DNA of 64,000 bases from Nectonema munidae (taxonomy: Eukaryota; Nematomorpha; Nectonematoida; Nectonematidae). Under the pieces are notes generated by a model. The model was not told the origin of the DNA and made no database searches. It was given only the letters and a program-made list of their open reading frames with translations. Made by a program: the position numbers and the translations under genes. Positions 35,301-46,500 of the stretch are shown piece after piece (position 1 is the first letter of the stretch; each line of letters starts with the position of its first letter). The stretch covers positions 1,219,501 through 1,283,500 of the forward strand of contig JAUIRK010000855.1 in NCBI GenBank assembly GCA_030549495.1, read 5' to 3'.

Positions 35301-37993
35301 TCAACACTTTCAAATTTTGATCTCACAGCCAAGCAACAGTAATGCAATAAATGTGCTAAGTAAAAAACCTAAAACAAACAGAGGTACACAATTTTTAACT
35401 TTTTCATTTTTTTCATGTTGGTCTGCATCACTAATGAGAAGCACACAATATTCTCTTTCTATTTCTAAGTGCTTTATTTTGTCATGAACTATTTGAGTAA
35501 TTTTTTGACTATTTACAGAAGTAGAACAGAAAGCAGAATCAATTAAATACGCTTTCTTTGGTAAACTTAAATCTCAAACCCAAACATTTACATAAAACTT
35601 ATTTCCAAACGAGGACTTATCTATAATTAGAAAAAAACTACTTTTTACCTTTTCTTTGATACTTTCTTTTATATTTTCTGCAAGACTTGCAATGTAATAT
35701 CGACAAGAATTTACATTTGGACAATTGCACCCCATATGTTTGAAGAAATCTTTAATGGATAGATTATTATCCAATTTATTCAAATGTATATTTGCTGACA
35801 AAAAAGATTCTGTTACTCTTATTTAAAAAGTTATTATCACTAATAAACGTTTGAACAGAAGTAGCAAAGCAAAAAAGTTCATTTTTAGGAGTTGAAGTAA
35901 ACTCTTCAGGAAGTTTAAATATGATTTCTTTACTTTTTGTGAAGAAGACTTCCCAGTTTTTGGCATAATTTTTAAAGGCAGGGGAAAAAATGAGTATTTA
36001 TAAAAAACAAGAATTCTATGCGACTTTAAAATTGAAATTACAAAAGGGGTCACTACAGAAATGTGTCAAATGTTCACTTCCTCTACGCTTCTCATTTTTT
36101 CAGTTACATCAGGCATATAAAATAAAACATATGTCAAACAAATGAGCTCTAGTCACGTTCCCTGAAATCTAAAGTCTGGAAATCCCTGAAGTACGTTTTC
36201 ATGGATTGTGCGTGAGCAACTTTCTCTTCCTCGCTGGCCTATCTTCCTCTGTACCACATTTTATCTGTCACTTTTCTCACTCACAATGATGTGACGACTG
36301 ACGCTTACACAAATGTCGCGACGAAATTCTTTGTAAAAAACGTTCTTAGACAACGACGATAAACCCTCTCTCTCTCTTTGAGCTGGCCCTTTTTGTGCCT
36401 CATTCACAAGAAAGACGCACAATAAACCCACTTTTGTCCAAAAGTTTTACATGACTTTGGCAAAAATGATCATTCCAAAACTTATCATTTTTTTGAAAGT
36501 ATCTCTTTATAACACATGTCACAACTGTATGCACTCATACTCATCAGAAATATAAAACCGTTCAACATATTCATAAAGGTGTGTATTGTGATTAATTCTC
36601 CCCTTAATATTAGACCTTTTCATTTAAACTTTTTCTTCTTTATAAAATTTTGAATTTAAGGTATCAAAGCTTCAGTCAGTGTCCGAGTATTTTGAATATT
36701 TTTCAATAAAAACTATTGGAAATTGACTTTATTGATCTAAATTTGAAATATTGACTTTATATTTTTGTTTGATTCACACTTTATCAAGTTCTAAATCTTT
36801 GTTTCGACTTTTTCAAAGGTTAGAGATTAATTCCATAGAAATGGACTTTATTGGCTTTCCCGTGCTCTAAATAAAGCTTGCTAAATCTTATTTTGCATAG
36901 CAATATACCTGTATTGTTTAGCTTTTAGAAATTTTACGCGGAGAACAAATTAACAGGTCCCGCCGTCAGTTGCGCCAGGTGTCGCACTGCATCTTTACTC
37001 CCTTCATCTGATTTGTCCACGAATTTTGTCAGAGGAGCCGCCCGGTAGACAATTTAAAGGTCTCCCAACCTTTATTTTTGTTTCAATTATAAACGAACAA
37101 CCGATATGGACCAGTCCTCAGAAAAGTGGCATTTTGAAATTCACATTATCGTGCTCTACTGATAACATTTAAAAGACAGATTTTTTAAGTATTTTAAAAA
37201 AAAAGTCGGGCTTCTTTCGTTCAAGTAAAAAACTTAAAATAAGTAAAAACTTAAAAATAACCAACAGGGATTTATTTTGCCCATTGTAACTTTTTAGTTT
37301 CGATTAAAATATGTTTTGTTCCCCGTACTTGGAGTCCAGCGACGTGAGTGTTGATATGATATATATAGATAGAGTGATAAAAACACACAATCTATAGACC
37401 AGAAATGTTTTATCAGCCAAGCTTTGCATAATCGATTCGAGAGTTAAAGACATGTTATCATGGATAGGATAAAAGCACAATACCATAGTCTCTCTAAGTA
37501 TCGTTAATTTTATTTTAATATAATAAGTAAGGAATACACAACATATGTGTGTATCTTGTTTGTACTTTCATCATGAAATTCGCGCTAGAGCAAAAGACTA
37601 ACTATAAAAAAACTAGCCCATTAAAATTAGTGCATTACAGTATATAAAAAAAATTTAATGAAAAAAAATTTTCATTAAATAAAATAAAATACCTAAGCAT
37701 ATGAAGGCAAAAGAAGTACAAATCAAAACATATTTCCACGAAAATGCTACTTCTTCTTTTTTCGCTTTAGAAAATAGAGTTTTGTCTTTTACTACAGATT
37801 TTTTTTCATTTGTAGAGAGAAATTTTTTAATTGTAGAAATTTTACAAGGATTATAAATTAATATTTCATTGAATGGTGTTTTAGTTGATATATATAAACA
37901 AGGATTATATATTATATTCAATTTATTTAAATGAAAAACCCTATGAATTTTAATGGATTTTAAAAGAGTCATATTTAAAAAAAAAGGGGACAT
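31947..37993 (-). CDS. SCO1-type mitochondrial copper chaperone, complete, three exons
   Basis: Exons 37993-37693, 34184-33973 and 32357-31947 join in phases 1 and 0 to give 307 codons, close to human SCO1. Residues 1-80 are basic and Asn/Ser-rich, consistent with a mitochondrial presequence. Residues 86-105 form one membrane helix. From 120 on it is the SCO thioredoxin-like domain: KALIGGDWSLID, NWLLIYFGFTNCPDVCPDE with copper ligands Cys158 and Cys162, PLFISIDPERDT, KLVGVTGS, and YIVDHTI with the third ligand His249. SCO proteins sit in the inner membrane facing the intermembrane space and deliver copper to the CuA site of cytochrome c oxidase subunit 2. SCO1 and SCO2 cannot be separated by eye; many invertebrates have one gene. 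All key residues are intact. Confidence 0.93.
32358..33470. other. SCO1 intron 2, right part, no gene seen
   Basis: Mostly AT-rich intron between SCO1 exons 3 and 2. A GC-richer patch near 32800-32880 (CCGACGTCGGC palindrome) has no recognisable coding or repeat content. Confidence 0.5.
33480..33660 (-). mobile_element. Possible hAT C-terminal (dimerisation) fragment
   Basis: A short minus-strand open stretch PPKVAMRIIIGSVNIFESVFS followed by FFKTRLGIRSEN resembles the 'LAMRIL..FGSTY.CE..FS...K.K.R..LT' dimerisation motif of hAT transposases. It is isolated in SCO1 intron 2 with no flanking transposase, so the call is tentative. Confidence 0.35.
33684..33842 (+). mobile_element. tRNA-derived SINE, type 1 (copy c)
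   Basis: Diverged copy: TTTGCTTAGATACTTG, GGCTTTGATCCTGC (B-box position), TTGCTCATAGTATGAAAC, ATGCTTTCTAGGTGAAAA and a GGTACCTTTACCTTTACC tail. It lies in SCO1 intron 2, in the opposite orientation to the gene. Confidence 0.7.
33973..34184 (-). CDS. SCO1 exon 2 (copper-binding CxxxC exon)
   Basis: Acceptor GCGCTTTAG at 34185-34186, donor GAG/GTAAGT at 33972. It begins with two bases completing a Val codon split with exon 1. It encodes the linker after the membrane helix (YNFYIKSTRSTKK), then VGKALIGGDW and the GFTNCPDVCPDEIEK active-site loop. Confidence 0.93.
34642..34771 (+). mobile_element. TTAA MITE, family A
   Basis: Ends CCCATTTACGACCAA and (inverted) CCCATTTAAGGCCAA. TTAA follows at 34772-34775; the left target copy has changed to ATCA. 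It carries the family palindrome TTCCTATTTTGGAAC and the CGTCTGCGTTTTTTTAGAT core. It sits against the end of a hAT relic inside SCO1 intron 1. Confidence 0.85.
34772..36060 (-). mobile_element. Decayed hAT-like transposon
   Basis: Minus-strand fragments: VKSSFFLIIDKSSFGNKFY (about 35650-35590), continuing in another frame with LPKKAYLIDSAFC; EHLGIERE-like and ISDADQHEK stretches near 35440-35400; and a C-terminal ERSFSMLNNILSKNRNF motif (about 34840-34790), the usual hAT dimerisation signature. There are several frame breaks. The family-A MITE at 34642-34771 interrupts or caps its 3' end. The left terminus is unclear. Confidence 0.55.
36061..37692. other. SCO1 intron 1, no gene seen
   Basis: AT-rich intron. 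A somewhat GC-richer stretch near 36960-37130 (CGCCAGGTGTCGCACTGC, GGAGCCGCCCGG) reads like a decayed transposon end, but I cannot name a family. Confidence 0.45.
37693..37993 (-). CDS. SCO1 exon 1 (mitochondrial presequence and membrane anchor)
   Basis: ATG at 37993, donor CTTAG/GTATTT at 37692, leaving one base. The first 80 residues are rich in Lys, Asn and Ser with few acids, as in import signals. SWKYVLICTSFAFICL forms the start of the single membrane helix, completed across the junction. A second Met at residue 8 could also serve. Divergent sequence is normal for this part of the family; assignment rests on phase, helix position and strand. Confidence 0.85.
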
Positions 37994-38689
37994 CTTATAA
38001 ATTGAACATAATTAATAAAAACAATTTCTAGTTTCTTTCTTATAATTAGTAATCTAGATTAATTTATATGATTGAAATTAATCCTTCGAATTTTTTGGTT
38101 GATATTCTGAAATTTTTAATGAATTTTTTTTACCAAAATTTAATAAAAGTAAGAAAATTTATTTAAACACATTATATCAATAAACAAGAAGAACAACAAA
38201 AATAATGCCTATTAAAAAAAATCTTCCTTCAGTTTTGAACGTACACTTACTAGCGATAAATAAATTAGTGAATCAGATGATTTTTTATCTTTAAAAAGAG
38301 CATGTTTACGTACAAAGTAAATTACATTTTTTATTCTACATTTTTTATTTTCCTATTTAGACGTGTTAGCAAGGATGCAGTCTTGTTGCATCAGCAAATG
38401 ATTAATTTTTAAAACATGTTTTAAGATAAATACCACATTGATATTTGAAGAGATATTATCTGGGGAGTTATGCTGTTCAGCATTGGGATCTTTTCAAGAA
38501 TGGCTCCTTTAATCTCTTGGACATTTCATTCCCTTTGAAAAATCCATCCAATAGAGAAAGAAAAAGTTTATTGCACAGGAAAAGTGTCCACAAAGAGAAA
38601 AAAATAGAGAAATTTATATGTATATCTATATATAATATACATATTTACAAAATGTATAACATTTTTTTTTAAATAAATCTCATAGATAC

Positions 38690-41600
38690 AGGGTCTAACT
38701 ACCTACTTTGACTCTTCTCTTTCTACCCAGAAAATTTCTTCTACAATTTTCCTAGACATAGACAAGGCTTTCAACTGAGCCTGGCATCCTGCCATCATCA
38801 CAAACCTCGCTCACAAATTATTTCTTCCTTACAACATCAAATTTATAGGCTCATACCCTTCAACCACTGTCTCATTTTCCGACATCGCGCTTCTCTTTGC
38901 ATCCATAAGCTAACCCTATCGACTCCCCAAGGAGGATTTCTTTCCGATATCTTCTGGCTAGTTCTCATAGACCCTCTTCTCGATCTAATCTACACCAACA
39001 ATGGTAATTTTATCAGACATTCGACCATCTTGAATAACTTGAATGAATGCAATTTAAGTAGCAATTCTTTGTTTTTTTACATTCTTACTTATCTGGTAGA
39101 AGTCAAATAGTAAAAGTAAATGATGCCGTTTCTGACAAGTTATATGTGCAAAATGGAGTCCCACAGGGATCCATTTTGGGTCCCCTACTTTTCAGCATTG
39201 CAATAAACAAAAAATTTTCCACCTCAAATTTCTTTGAGTATCTTGTTTTTGCAGATGACATCTGTGCTTATCTTCCTTTGTCTAAAATAAAAAATGGTAA
39301 TAATATCAATTCAGATTTATTGAACAGAGAGTTATTCATAATTTATGATTTGTGTTCTAGGAATAATTTGATATTAAACAAAGAAAAATCAAAATGTATG
39401 CTTATTTCATATAAAAACAGAAATTACAAATTTTTGAAATATACAGGTATCGAAGAAGTAAAAAGCACCAAGATACTTGGTGTAGTGTTTGATAGTAAGC
39501 TTAAGTTTAAAGAGCATATTGATCAAATAGCTCTCAATCTTAATCGTACTATCGGTATCTTGTACCATACAAAATATATTTTCCCTCTAAATATCAGACT
39601 TATGATATATAAACAGTTATTTCTCTCTTATGTAAACTACAATAAATTGGTACCCTTTTGGAAAAAAGCGCCTTGAGATATTACAAAAACGAACAATAAG
39701 AGTAATTTATCTCATGAATAAATTTGACCACACAACAAAAATTTTTAAGCAAAACGAATGGTTAAAATTAGTTGAAATTTTTAAGCAGAGAGTAGGAGTT
39801 TTTCTTTATAAAAACTTCAATGGTCATTTACATAATGTGTTTGGCTCGTTGATTAAATATAATAAAAATCCCATATATTATACTAGGAGCTTAAGCAAAC
39901 CTTTGAAAATTTATAATAAACTGAAAGGATCAAATATCTCTATTTTGAATAAATGTAATGATTTTTACCTCGATAAAAAATTCTATTTGATGACGTTTTT
40001 ATGTCGTTGCTTTCTTTTAAAAAGAAAATAAAAAACTACCTATTAAGTACCTACTAAAATAGTTTTTTACCAAAAGAACTTTTAAATTGATAATATTTGT
40101 AACAATTTATGCGTTGATATACATATTTCATTTCACAATGAAGAAATCTAACTGACGGCCATTTTTGGCTATTGCTTTTTCCAGAATTGTAAATTATGTG
40201 ATTATGTTTTATATTTTGTTAATATATATATATCATTATAAATATATATATATATATATATATGTGCACTTCACACTTCAATAATACCTTCCGTAAAATT
40301 TTTTTTTTGAATAAATTTTTTTTTCTCTCTCTCTCTCTCAACACAGATTTCTCTCAATGATTTTCAGATGACATATTATTCACTTTCACCAGTAAATCTC
40401 AACAAGAAAACCTCACCAAATCCTCTTCATTTCTACTAAAGTTATAAGATATAGCAAACACACATAAGATATTCTTTAACTCCAGCAAAACCAGCCTCAT
40501 TCACTTCACACGCAAACACAGAGAACATTAACTTAACCTCCAGTCCAATCTAAAATTTTCGATACACTTTAAAAAAATATACTAAAAACTCTCAGTCACC
40601 CTTTTTTAACTTAAAAGCCCTATCTTTTATAAATGGGGCCTCCTTCCCAAACACACCAAATACATATATTCATCCTCAACTCAAAAAAACCATCATTAAG
40701 AGCTTCATCTTGACATACAACATTTCCCATTTCTTCCGATCACACCCCACAACACTACTTCATCCTATTTTTTCTACTCTACTCTATTAGCAAAAATTTG
40801 CACCAAATATTGCTAACTACCTAGTTCATCCCTCTATACACCATTTCTTTTAACTCACCGATCTGCACAAAATTCATTCAAAACCTCTATATGCAAAAAC
40901 AAATTCTTTGCAAACAATCAATTTCACATCTTCGTTCTACCTCTTCATCAACCTCCCTACGTATCTTCACAGACGCTTCAAAGAAATCCCTAATGCCTCC
41001 TTTGCTTACGCTTTCTTCAAAGCTCTTCCACTCGCCCCTTTCACACCCATCGCTCTTGATTAAATCCTTTACATTCAATCTCCGAATGCAAGATATTTAG
41101 CCTTTTACATGCCTGCACTCCGATTACTAACAACATTAACTACCTCCTACTCCACTTTACTACCATCCATTTCTATACCGATGCACAAAACATAATACAC
41201 GATCTCTCTCTATCACACAACATCCCCTTTCCCTCCTTTCAACTCGCCTCCTCCCTAATCAATCTTACAAAACATCTCCACATACACCTATACTGGTGCC
41301 CTGCTCATCTAATCATACCAGAAATCTCCCTCGTAGACTACTTAACCTCAAACTTACACCTAACCTCCCACATCCCTCTCATCAACTCCCTACCTCTCAA
41401 AGCCTTTCTAAGGCACATTCACTTATCCTCTCTAGAAGAATGGCAGATGTCCATATCTTCATCTCAAAATGCACTTATCTCATCTTTACCACACATCAGC
41501 ACAATACACACAACTTTCAAAAACAAAAAATTTACACCACCACGTTCAACTATTCGTTGGCTATCAGGCCACTGCCCATGCAAAGCATATCTCTTCGGAA

Positions 41601-41880
41601 TTAAGGTTAGCACTCTCATAACTTCTGTTACACCCAACATTACTAAAATCTCTTGCAACCCTCATTGACACCATCGAAACAACTCTCACCGTCGTTGATA
41701 ACCCTATGACAAACTAATCTGCCTTTCCTTTTTATTTTTAGAATAACATCTGTAACTCCTCCCTATCTCTACCAACATCTCCATCCTCCTTAACCAACTC
41801 TCTGGCTTACGCGAGCATATCAGCACAAGCTAAGAAGTGCTTGAGATCTACCTACCCACCTACCAACCTACCTTAATGCA
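38690..41880 (+). mobile_element. RNase H-bearing LINE (R1/I-like), decayed and split by another LINE
   Basis: The left part (38690-39000) reads RT pieces: TIFLDIDKAFN, then LPYNIKFIGSYPSTTVSF and a PKEDFFPISS...TLFSI(L)ST stretch. The right part resumes at about 40330 with FSDDILFTFT (the YADD position), then runs to an RNase H-like region at 41165-41345 (FYTDAQNII, HLHIHLYWCPAHLIIPEISL) and WLSGHCPCKAYLF at about 41560-41600. The tail ends with repeated CCTACC words near 41850-41870. Stops and frameshifts are frequent. It is C-rich on this strand, unlike its neighbours. A related fragment lies at 48240-49480. Confidence 0.7.
39005..40325 (+). mobile_element. CR1/Jockey-type LINE 3' part inserted in the RNase H LINE
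   Basis: An open frame 39146-39676 carries the RT core QNGVPQGSILGPLLFSI and VFADDICAYLP, then TKILGVVFDSKLKFKEHI. A second frame, 39714-40031, holds the C-terminal region. Upstream in another frame, GRSQIVKVNDAVSDKLYVQ joins the RT. It is 5'-truncated near 39005 and ends in an AT-rich 3' region with a TA microsatellite and GAATAAATTTTTTTTT at about 40310-40323. It interrupts the host LINE between its RT motifs B and C, so it is the younger insertion. Confidence 0.75.
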
Positions 41881-42899
41881 ATTTTAAAGGGTGGTGGATT
41901 TAATTTTTTTCTCTCGTTTATCTAGATTCGTTTAACTTTATTTTAAAGAATTCAGTGTAAGAAAAAGAATTGGCTCTAATATTGAAATGATTTAAAAGAT
42001 ATGCTGTTTATTTTACCTGAAGGGTATGGCAATCTTTTTACTTTCGACAAATTTACAATGCCATGGAATTTTCATATCACTCTACGAATTTAAATCTTTA
42101 TATAAAAAGGGTAGATCTAGCAAAAACCACTTTTGATATCAGCAGCAAATCAAAGAAAGCAAAAAAGTTATTAAAAACAAAGTTGAATTCAAATATCCAA
42201 GAATCCTATGAATACCTTGAAGAGTATATTTTTATCAAATATTGAATAATAGTTTGTTTAAAATTTATAAATTCATTTTTTGTACTGTATTAATTATTCG
42301 CTTCAACTTCTTTTTGTGAATAAAAACTTAATTACTAATAAAGAGTTTTTAAATCTGTTTTTTCTTTTTCATACCTTAATTTTTTACGCCCGTTCATTTT
42401 TAGTATAGCTATAATACTGGAAACGTCCCTCTGATCTGCAATTCTACCATGATTACCACAGGACAATTCCACACAGGTTTAACCACCATTCAATTTTCAA
42501 ATTATTTTTTTATACTAAACTATTTGTAACCTACTTTTTTTATTTATCAAATATGTTAACAAATCATAGTTGCCAAAATGTGTAGGGCAAAAATGGTAGA
42601 AAAAAGTGCTTGGTATGTGGAGATTTTTGCTGTGGGTCCCACTAGGGTAATTACAAAAATTATTTTTTGATCAAACCACTTGCAAACGAGGAACTTTTAT
42701 GTGTAATTTAAAACTACTATTATTAGATTTGCATTTTAAAAAAAAACTTTCGCTTGCATTTTCACAAAAAATTTGAAAAAAATAATTTTTTTTTAAAAAT
42801 CTAAAAACTTTAAGTTATTTTATTTAAAAAGGTAATCATTTTACTTAAATAAATTTAATTTGCACAAAAGATATTAATAGAGATAAGTAAAGGACAATA
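41881..42899. other. AT-rich sequence, no gene seen
   Basis: A 60-codon open frame at 42063-42245 (Lys/Ser-rich) has no family resemblance and no splice context. The rest is AT-rich spacer. Confidence 0.45.
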
Positions 42900-43539
42900 G
42901 GGGCGGATCTAGAAATTGGTATTAGAGGGGGCGGGTGGATTTTATTAAACTAGAATTCAAATTTGAAGCATATAAATTTAAACTTTATCAAAATTTTTAA
43001 GCCATTTTTATCTTATTTTGGGTAATAGTTTGATAAAAAGCGAAAATTGACTTTTTATCATAAAACTTAGAGTATCATAACAATATATCAAAAAATTATA
43101 AGTTTATTATAAGAAAGTAACTAGATTAAGAACTAAGAGGATTATGGAGACTAATCCTTCTCATTTTAACATACATACAAATAATGGAATCAATATCCAA
43201 TCGGATATAGGTAAACAAAAAGAAGAATGAGTGAACTGCGAAGTTTAAATAATAAATTTACTTTTTTTTTAAAATTGTTTAAATAATAAATTTACAAAAA
43301 AAAATTGGATAATATAAAATTAATAAGTATCACACTTAACTACGATTGAAACATAAAAAACTTTTTAGGGCTTCCCACTTTAGAGAAAGATTGAATCTAA
43401 AAAATGAGTTGCAGAAATCATCATAATATTTGAGTTCTACGAAAAGAATTAGATCAAGAAAAATTTCCATTCAAATGGCAATGCAATTTTAGAGGGGGGG
43501 GGGGCGTACACCGGTTTCGCCCCCTTTAAATCCGCCAGT
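42900..43539. mobile_element. Non-autonomous hAT (MITE), GGCGGAT ends
   Basis: Flanked by GGACAATA (42892-42899) and GGATAATA (43540-43547), an 8-bp target duplication with one change. Ends GGGGCGGATCTAG and (inverted) ACTGGCGGATTTAAAGGGGG. A run of G lies inside each end. It is related to the element at 61293-61647 and has no coding capacity. Confidence 0.7.
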
Positions 43540-43549
43540 GGATAATAAA

Positions 43550-46500
43550 AAAACTTAAAAAATATTTTTTCCTATAAGAGACTTGAGCTAACAGAAATAT
43601 ACTTTTGAAAAGATTTTTTTATTACAAAAGTATTATTCATTGAAACAGTAGAAAACACCTTTTCTTTTGATATTGCTTTTGAATCAGAAAATAGACAGAC
43701 TACCATCAATTTTTGAGATACTGGTTTTTTTAAGTGTAAAAAAGAATTTAATTTTCGCCAGAAAGACTCATTATCTTTTTAGTTATCAAGAAGAGTACAC
43801 AAATAATTTTGTTCCAAAACTTTAATGAATGATTTTATTTAAATTCCTTATCGAGACATACTTATCTCTCAAAAAGGTTTTAAACAGATTTTTTGAACTT
43901 TTCAATTTTTTATGTATTCTATAACGTTCTTTAATTAACTGTAAAACTTCATCAGTAATCCAAGGATTACGGCGAAATGGAAAGTTAGACGAGGAAAGTT
44001 AGATACAACAAAACTAAATGAGATGAACTCAAACATTTTGCCAGTTAATGTGGAGAAAAAGAGTGAGGACTATGGTAGAAAGGACGCAAAGTGGATTTTC
44101 AATCGAACTGATGAACCAATTTATTAAAAAGCTATGATTAAATTTCTTCTTTTTTGAATTTCAGAAGGAAAATTTTTCAATGATAATAGTATTGGATAAT
44201 GATCTGATATGAATACGTAGGAAAAATAACAAGAATCAGGAAAAAAATTGTCTATTAAAGATAATGAAGACTCTCTAGTGTGCTTAGTTATACAAGGCTT
44301 GTAACAAAAAAGCAAAAAATTGAAGAGATTAAAATTAAAGTCTTTTAAAAAATTTGTTACTGAATTTTTTTCAGGTTTGATAAAAAAAAAGTTTTTAAAT
44401 CAGTTAGAAATCCTAGTTGATTTTCTGAAAGCAAACTTGGCCTACGATAAGCATTATGGAAAACGATGCTTTTCTGTTTGTTAAAAAATACTTCCATTGA
44501 AAAAATTACTTTTAAAATTAGAATAGAAAATTGAATGTTGCAAATTTTTTTCAATATAGAAAGCTAAACCTGAATGAGATGAGAGCAAAGAGGGAATGAA
44601 CAATAAATTTTTTACCCAAGTTTCCTGAAGTGCAACGACCTCAATAGAATAAGAAACTTTATTGTTGACTCTATTAATAAAATTATCCAAAAGATCCAAT
44701 TTGGCAGACAAACTCGGACAATTTAAGCTGAAAACATTGAGTTCATTAAATGAAAAACCATCTGTATGATTATAGTCTTGAATTACTCTCGAAGAAATCA
44801 AACAATTGCAGAGATATGTAACATTTATATCTAATAAATCAAAATGAACACTTATGATAAATCGTATTACTTTTATACAATTCACACTCATAACTGATTG
44901 AATTCACAACACTATGATTGAAATTTCCATCTTTCTTACGCGTACAATTAAAGCATTTATGACTTATGTTGTCATTACGTTCATTACAATCATTACTATT
45001 GTGATTTTCAGCGCAAAATTTGCAAACAACTAAATTACTTTTACAAAACTTCTTTGTATGCCCATTAGGGATATAACTTTTTGAACTTTTTTTTCAAATC
45101 AACAAGCCTGCAGCCTTATTCGATCAAACTTTTTATTTGGAACATAAAAAAGTCATTTTTATTGATTTTGGCGCCACAAAGTTCGCGCTCATTGCTATGT
45201 GAAAAATTTATTCTGTGATCAATATTATATTATAGAATTTCAGGTTTTTTTCGCATTTATCAACATGTAAAACTTTTTTTATGTTTTATTTGATTTAATT
45301 TAGACCATATTTTGATATCAATTGTGAATTTTGACTTCATTTGTTTTTTTTACATTTTATCTATTTTCACATTTTAACACACTTTTTAGAGCCAATAAAT
45401 TCTTTTCTTCGTGAATCAAAAAATGAATAATAAAAACTTGCCCAAAATATGCGCTGTAAAAAGAAGGCCGAAATTCTTCTGATAACTGCGAGTTTATCTG
45501 ATTTGTGCAAAATGCCAACAAAAAAACAAGTTATCCGTCGTTATCTTGAATTGTTTTTCAACGGAAAAAAGTAAAGATACGAGAATAAAGATGCTGTCAG
45601 AAGAATTGAGTAATTTATGGAAAGCCTTGAATTTCCCAACCGTTTCACACCAGCAAGTGTTGTCGAAAGCAAAAAGTGTTGTGGATCTTTATGAAAAGTA
45701 TAAAAAGAGAAGTCAGACAAAATAGAAGGGAAGATAAGCATCTTTTAAACGTGACTAAAACTGATGGTACATGGCTTTCTTCAGAAGATAAAAAACTCTA
45801 CGATACTCAAATTCAAACAGCCGGCAGAGTTGGATATGGAACCAGAAAAGAAGCTGACATCAAAACGATTCATCCTTCAAAGCGCAAATTCACTGAAAGC
45901 ACGTCAGCTCCGCAGTCAGTCGATTTGAGTAATGAAATACACGAAAATGATGCTGAGATCTCTGATTGCTTTGATGGGGAAAGCGACGATGACTTTATGC
46001 CAGTGAACGAAAAAACAAAAAGAAAGAATAGCTCAGCCGCCAAACTTGTGAGTAAATATTCTTTATCAACAAAAAAAGCAGCAAAAGTTTGTGAAACATC
46101 ACTCAAGCTGGATGGAATTAATTCAGATTCTCCAGCTCAAGTGGGAGTTTGGAAACGAGTGATGAGAGACGCAGAATGTGTCAGACAAAAATTTAAAGAT
46201 CTTTTGCAGGTTAAAACATTCTGTCTTCATTTTGGCGGGAAAATCATTTCCAAAACAGAGTACCAAGTTGTGTGCCTTCAAAATAGCGATCAAAAAATAA
46301 ACTTTGCAATGCATGCTTGCAAAAATGGCTCTTCGAAAGAAATTTTTGAAGAGATTGAATACTTGATGAACAACTTTAGTGCTTGGAAGAGTATTCAAAT
46401 GATAATATGTGATTCCACGGCAGTGAATACTGGTAAAGAAAATGGAGTTGTAGTGAAGTTTCAGAAGGCCATGATTAAGAAAGCTTTTCAAAAACCAGTT

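Noticed and set aside
40887-41668. Overlapping open frames of 60-100 codons on both strands
   Set aside because: They are fragments or shadows of the C-rich RNase H LINE, not host genes.
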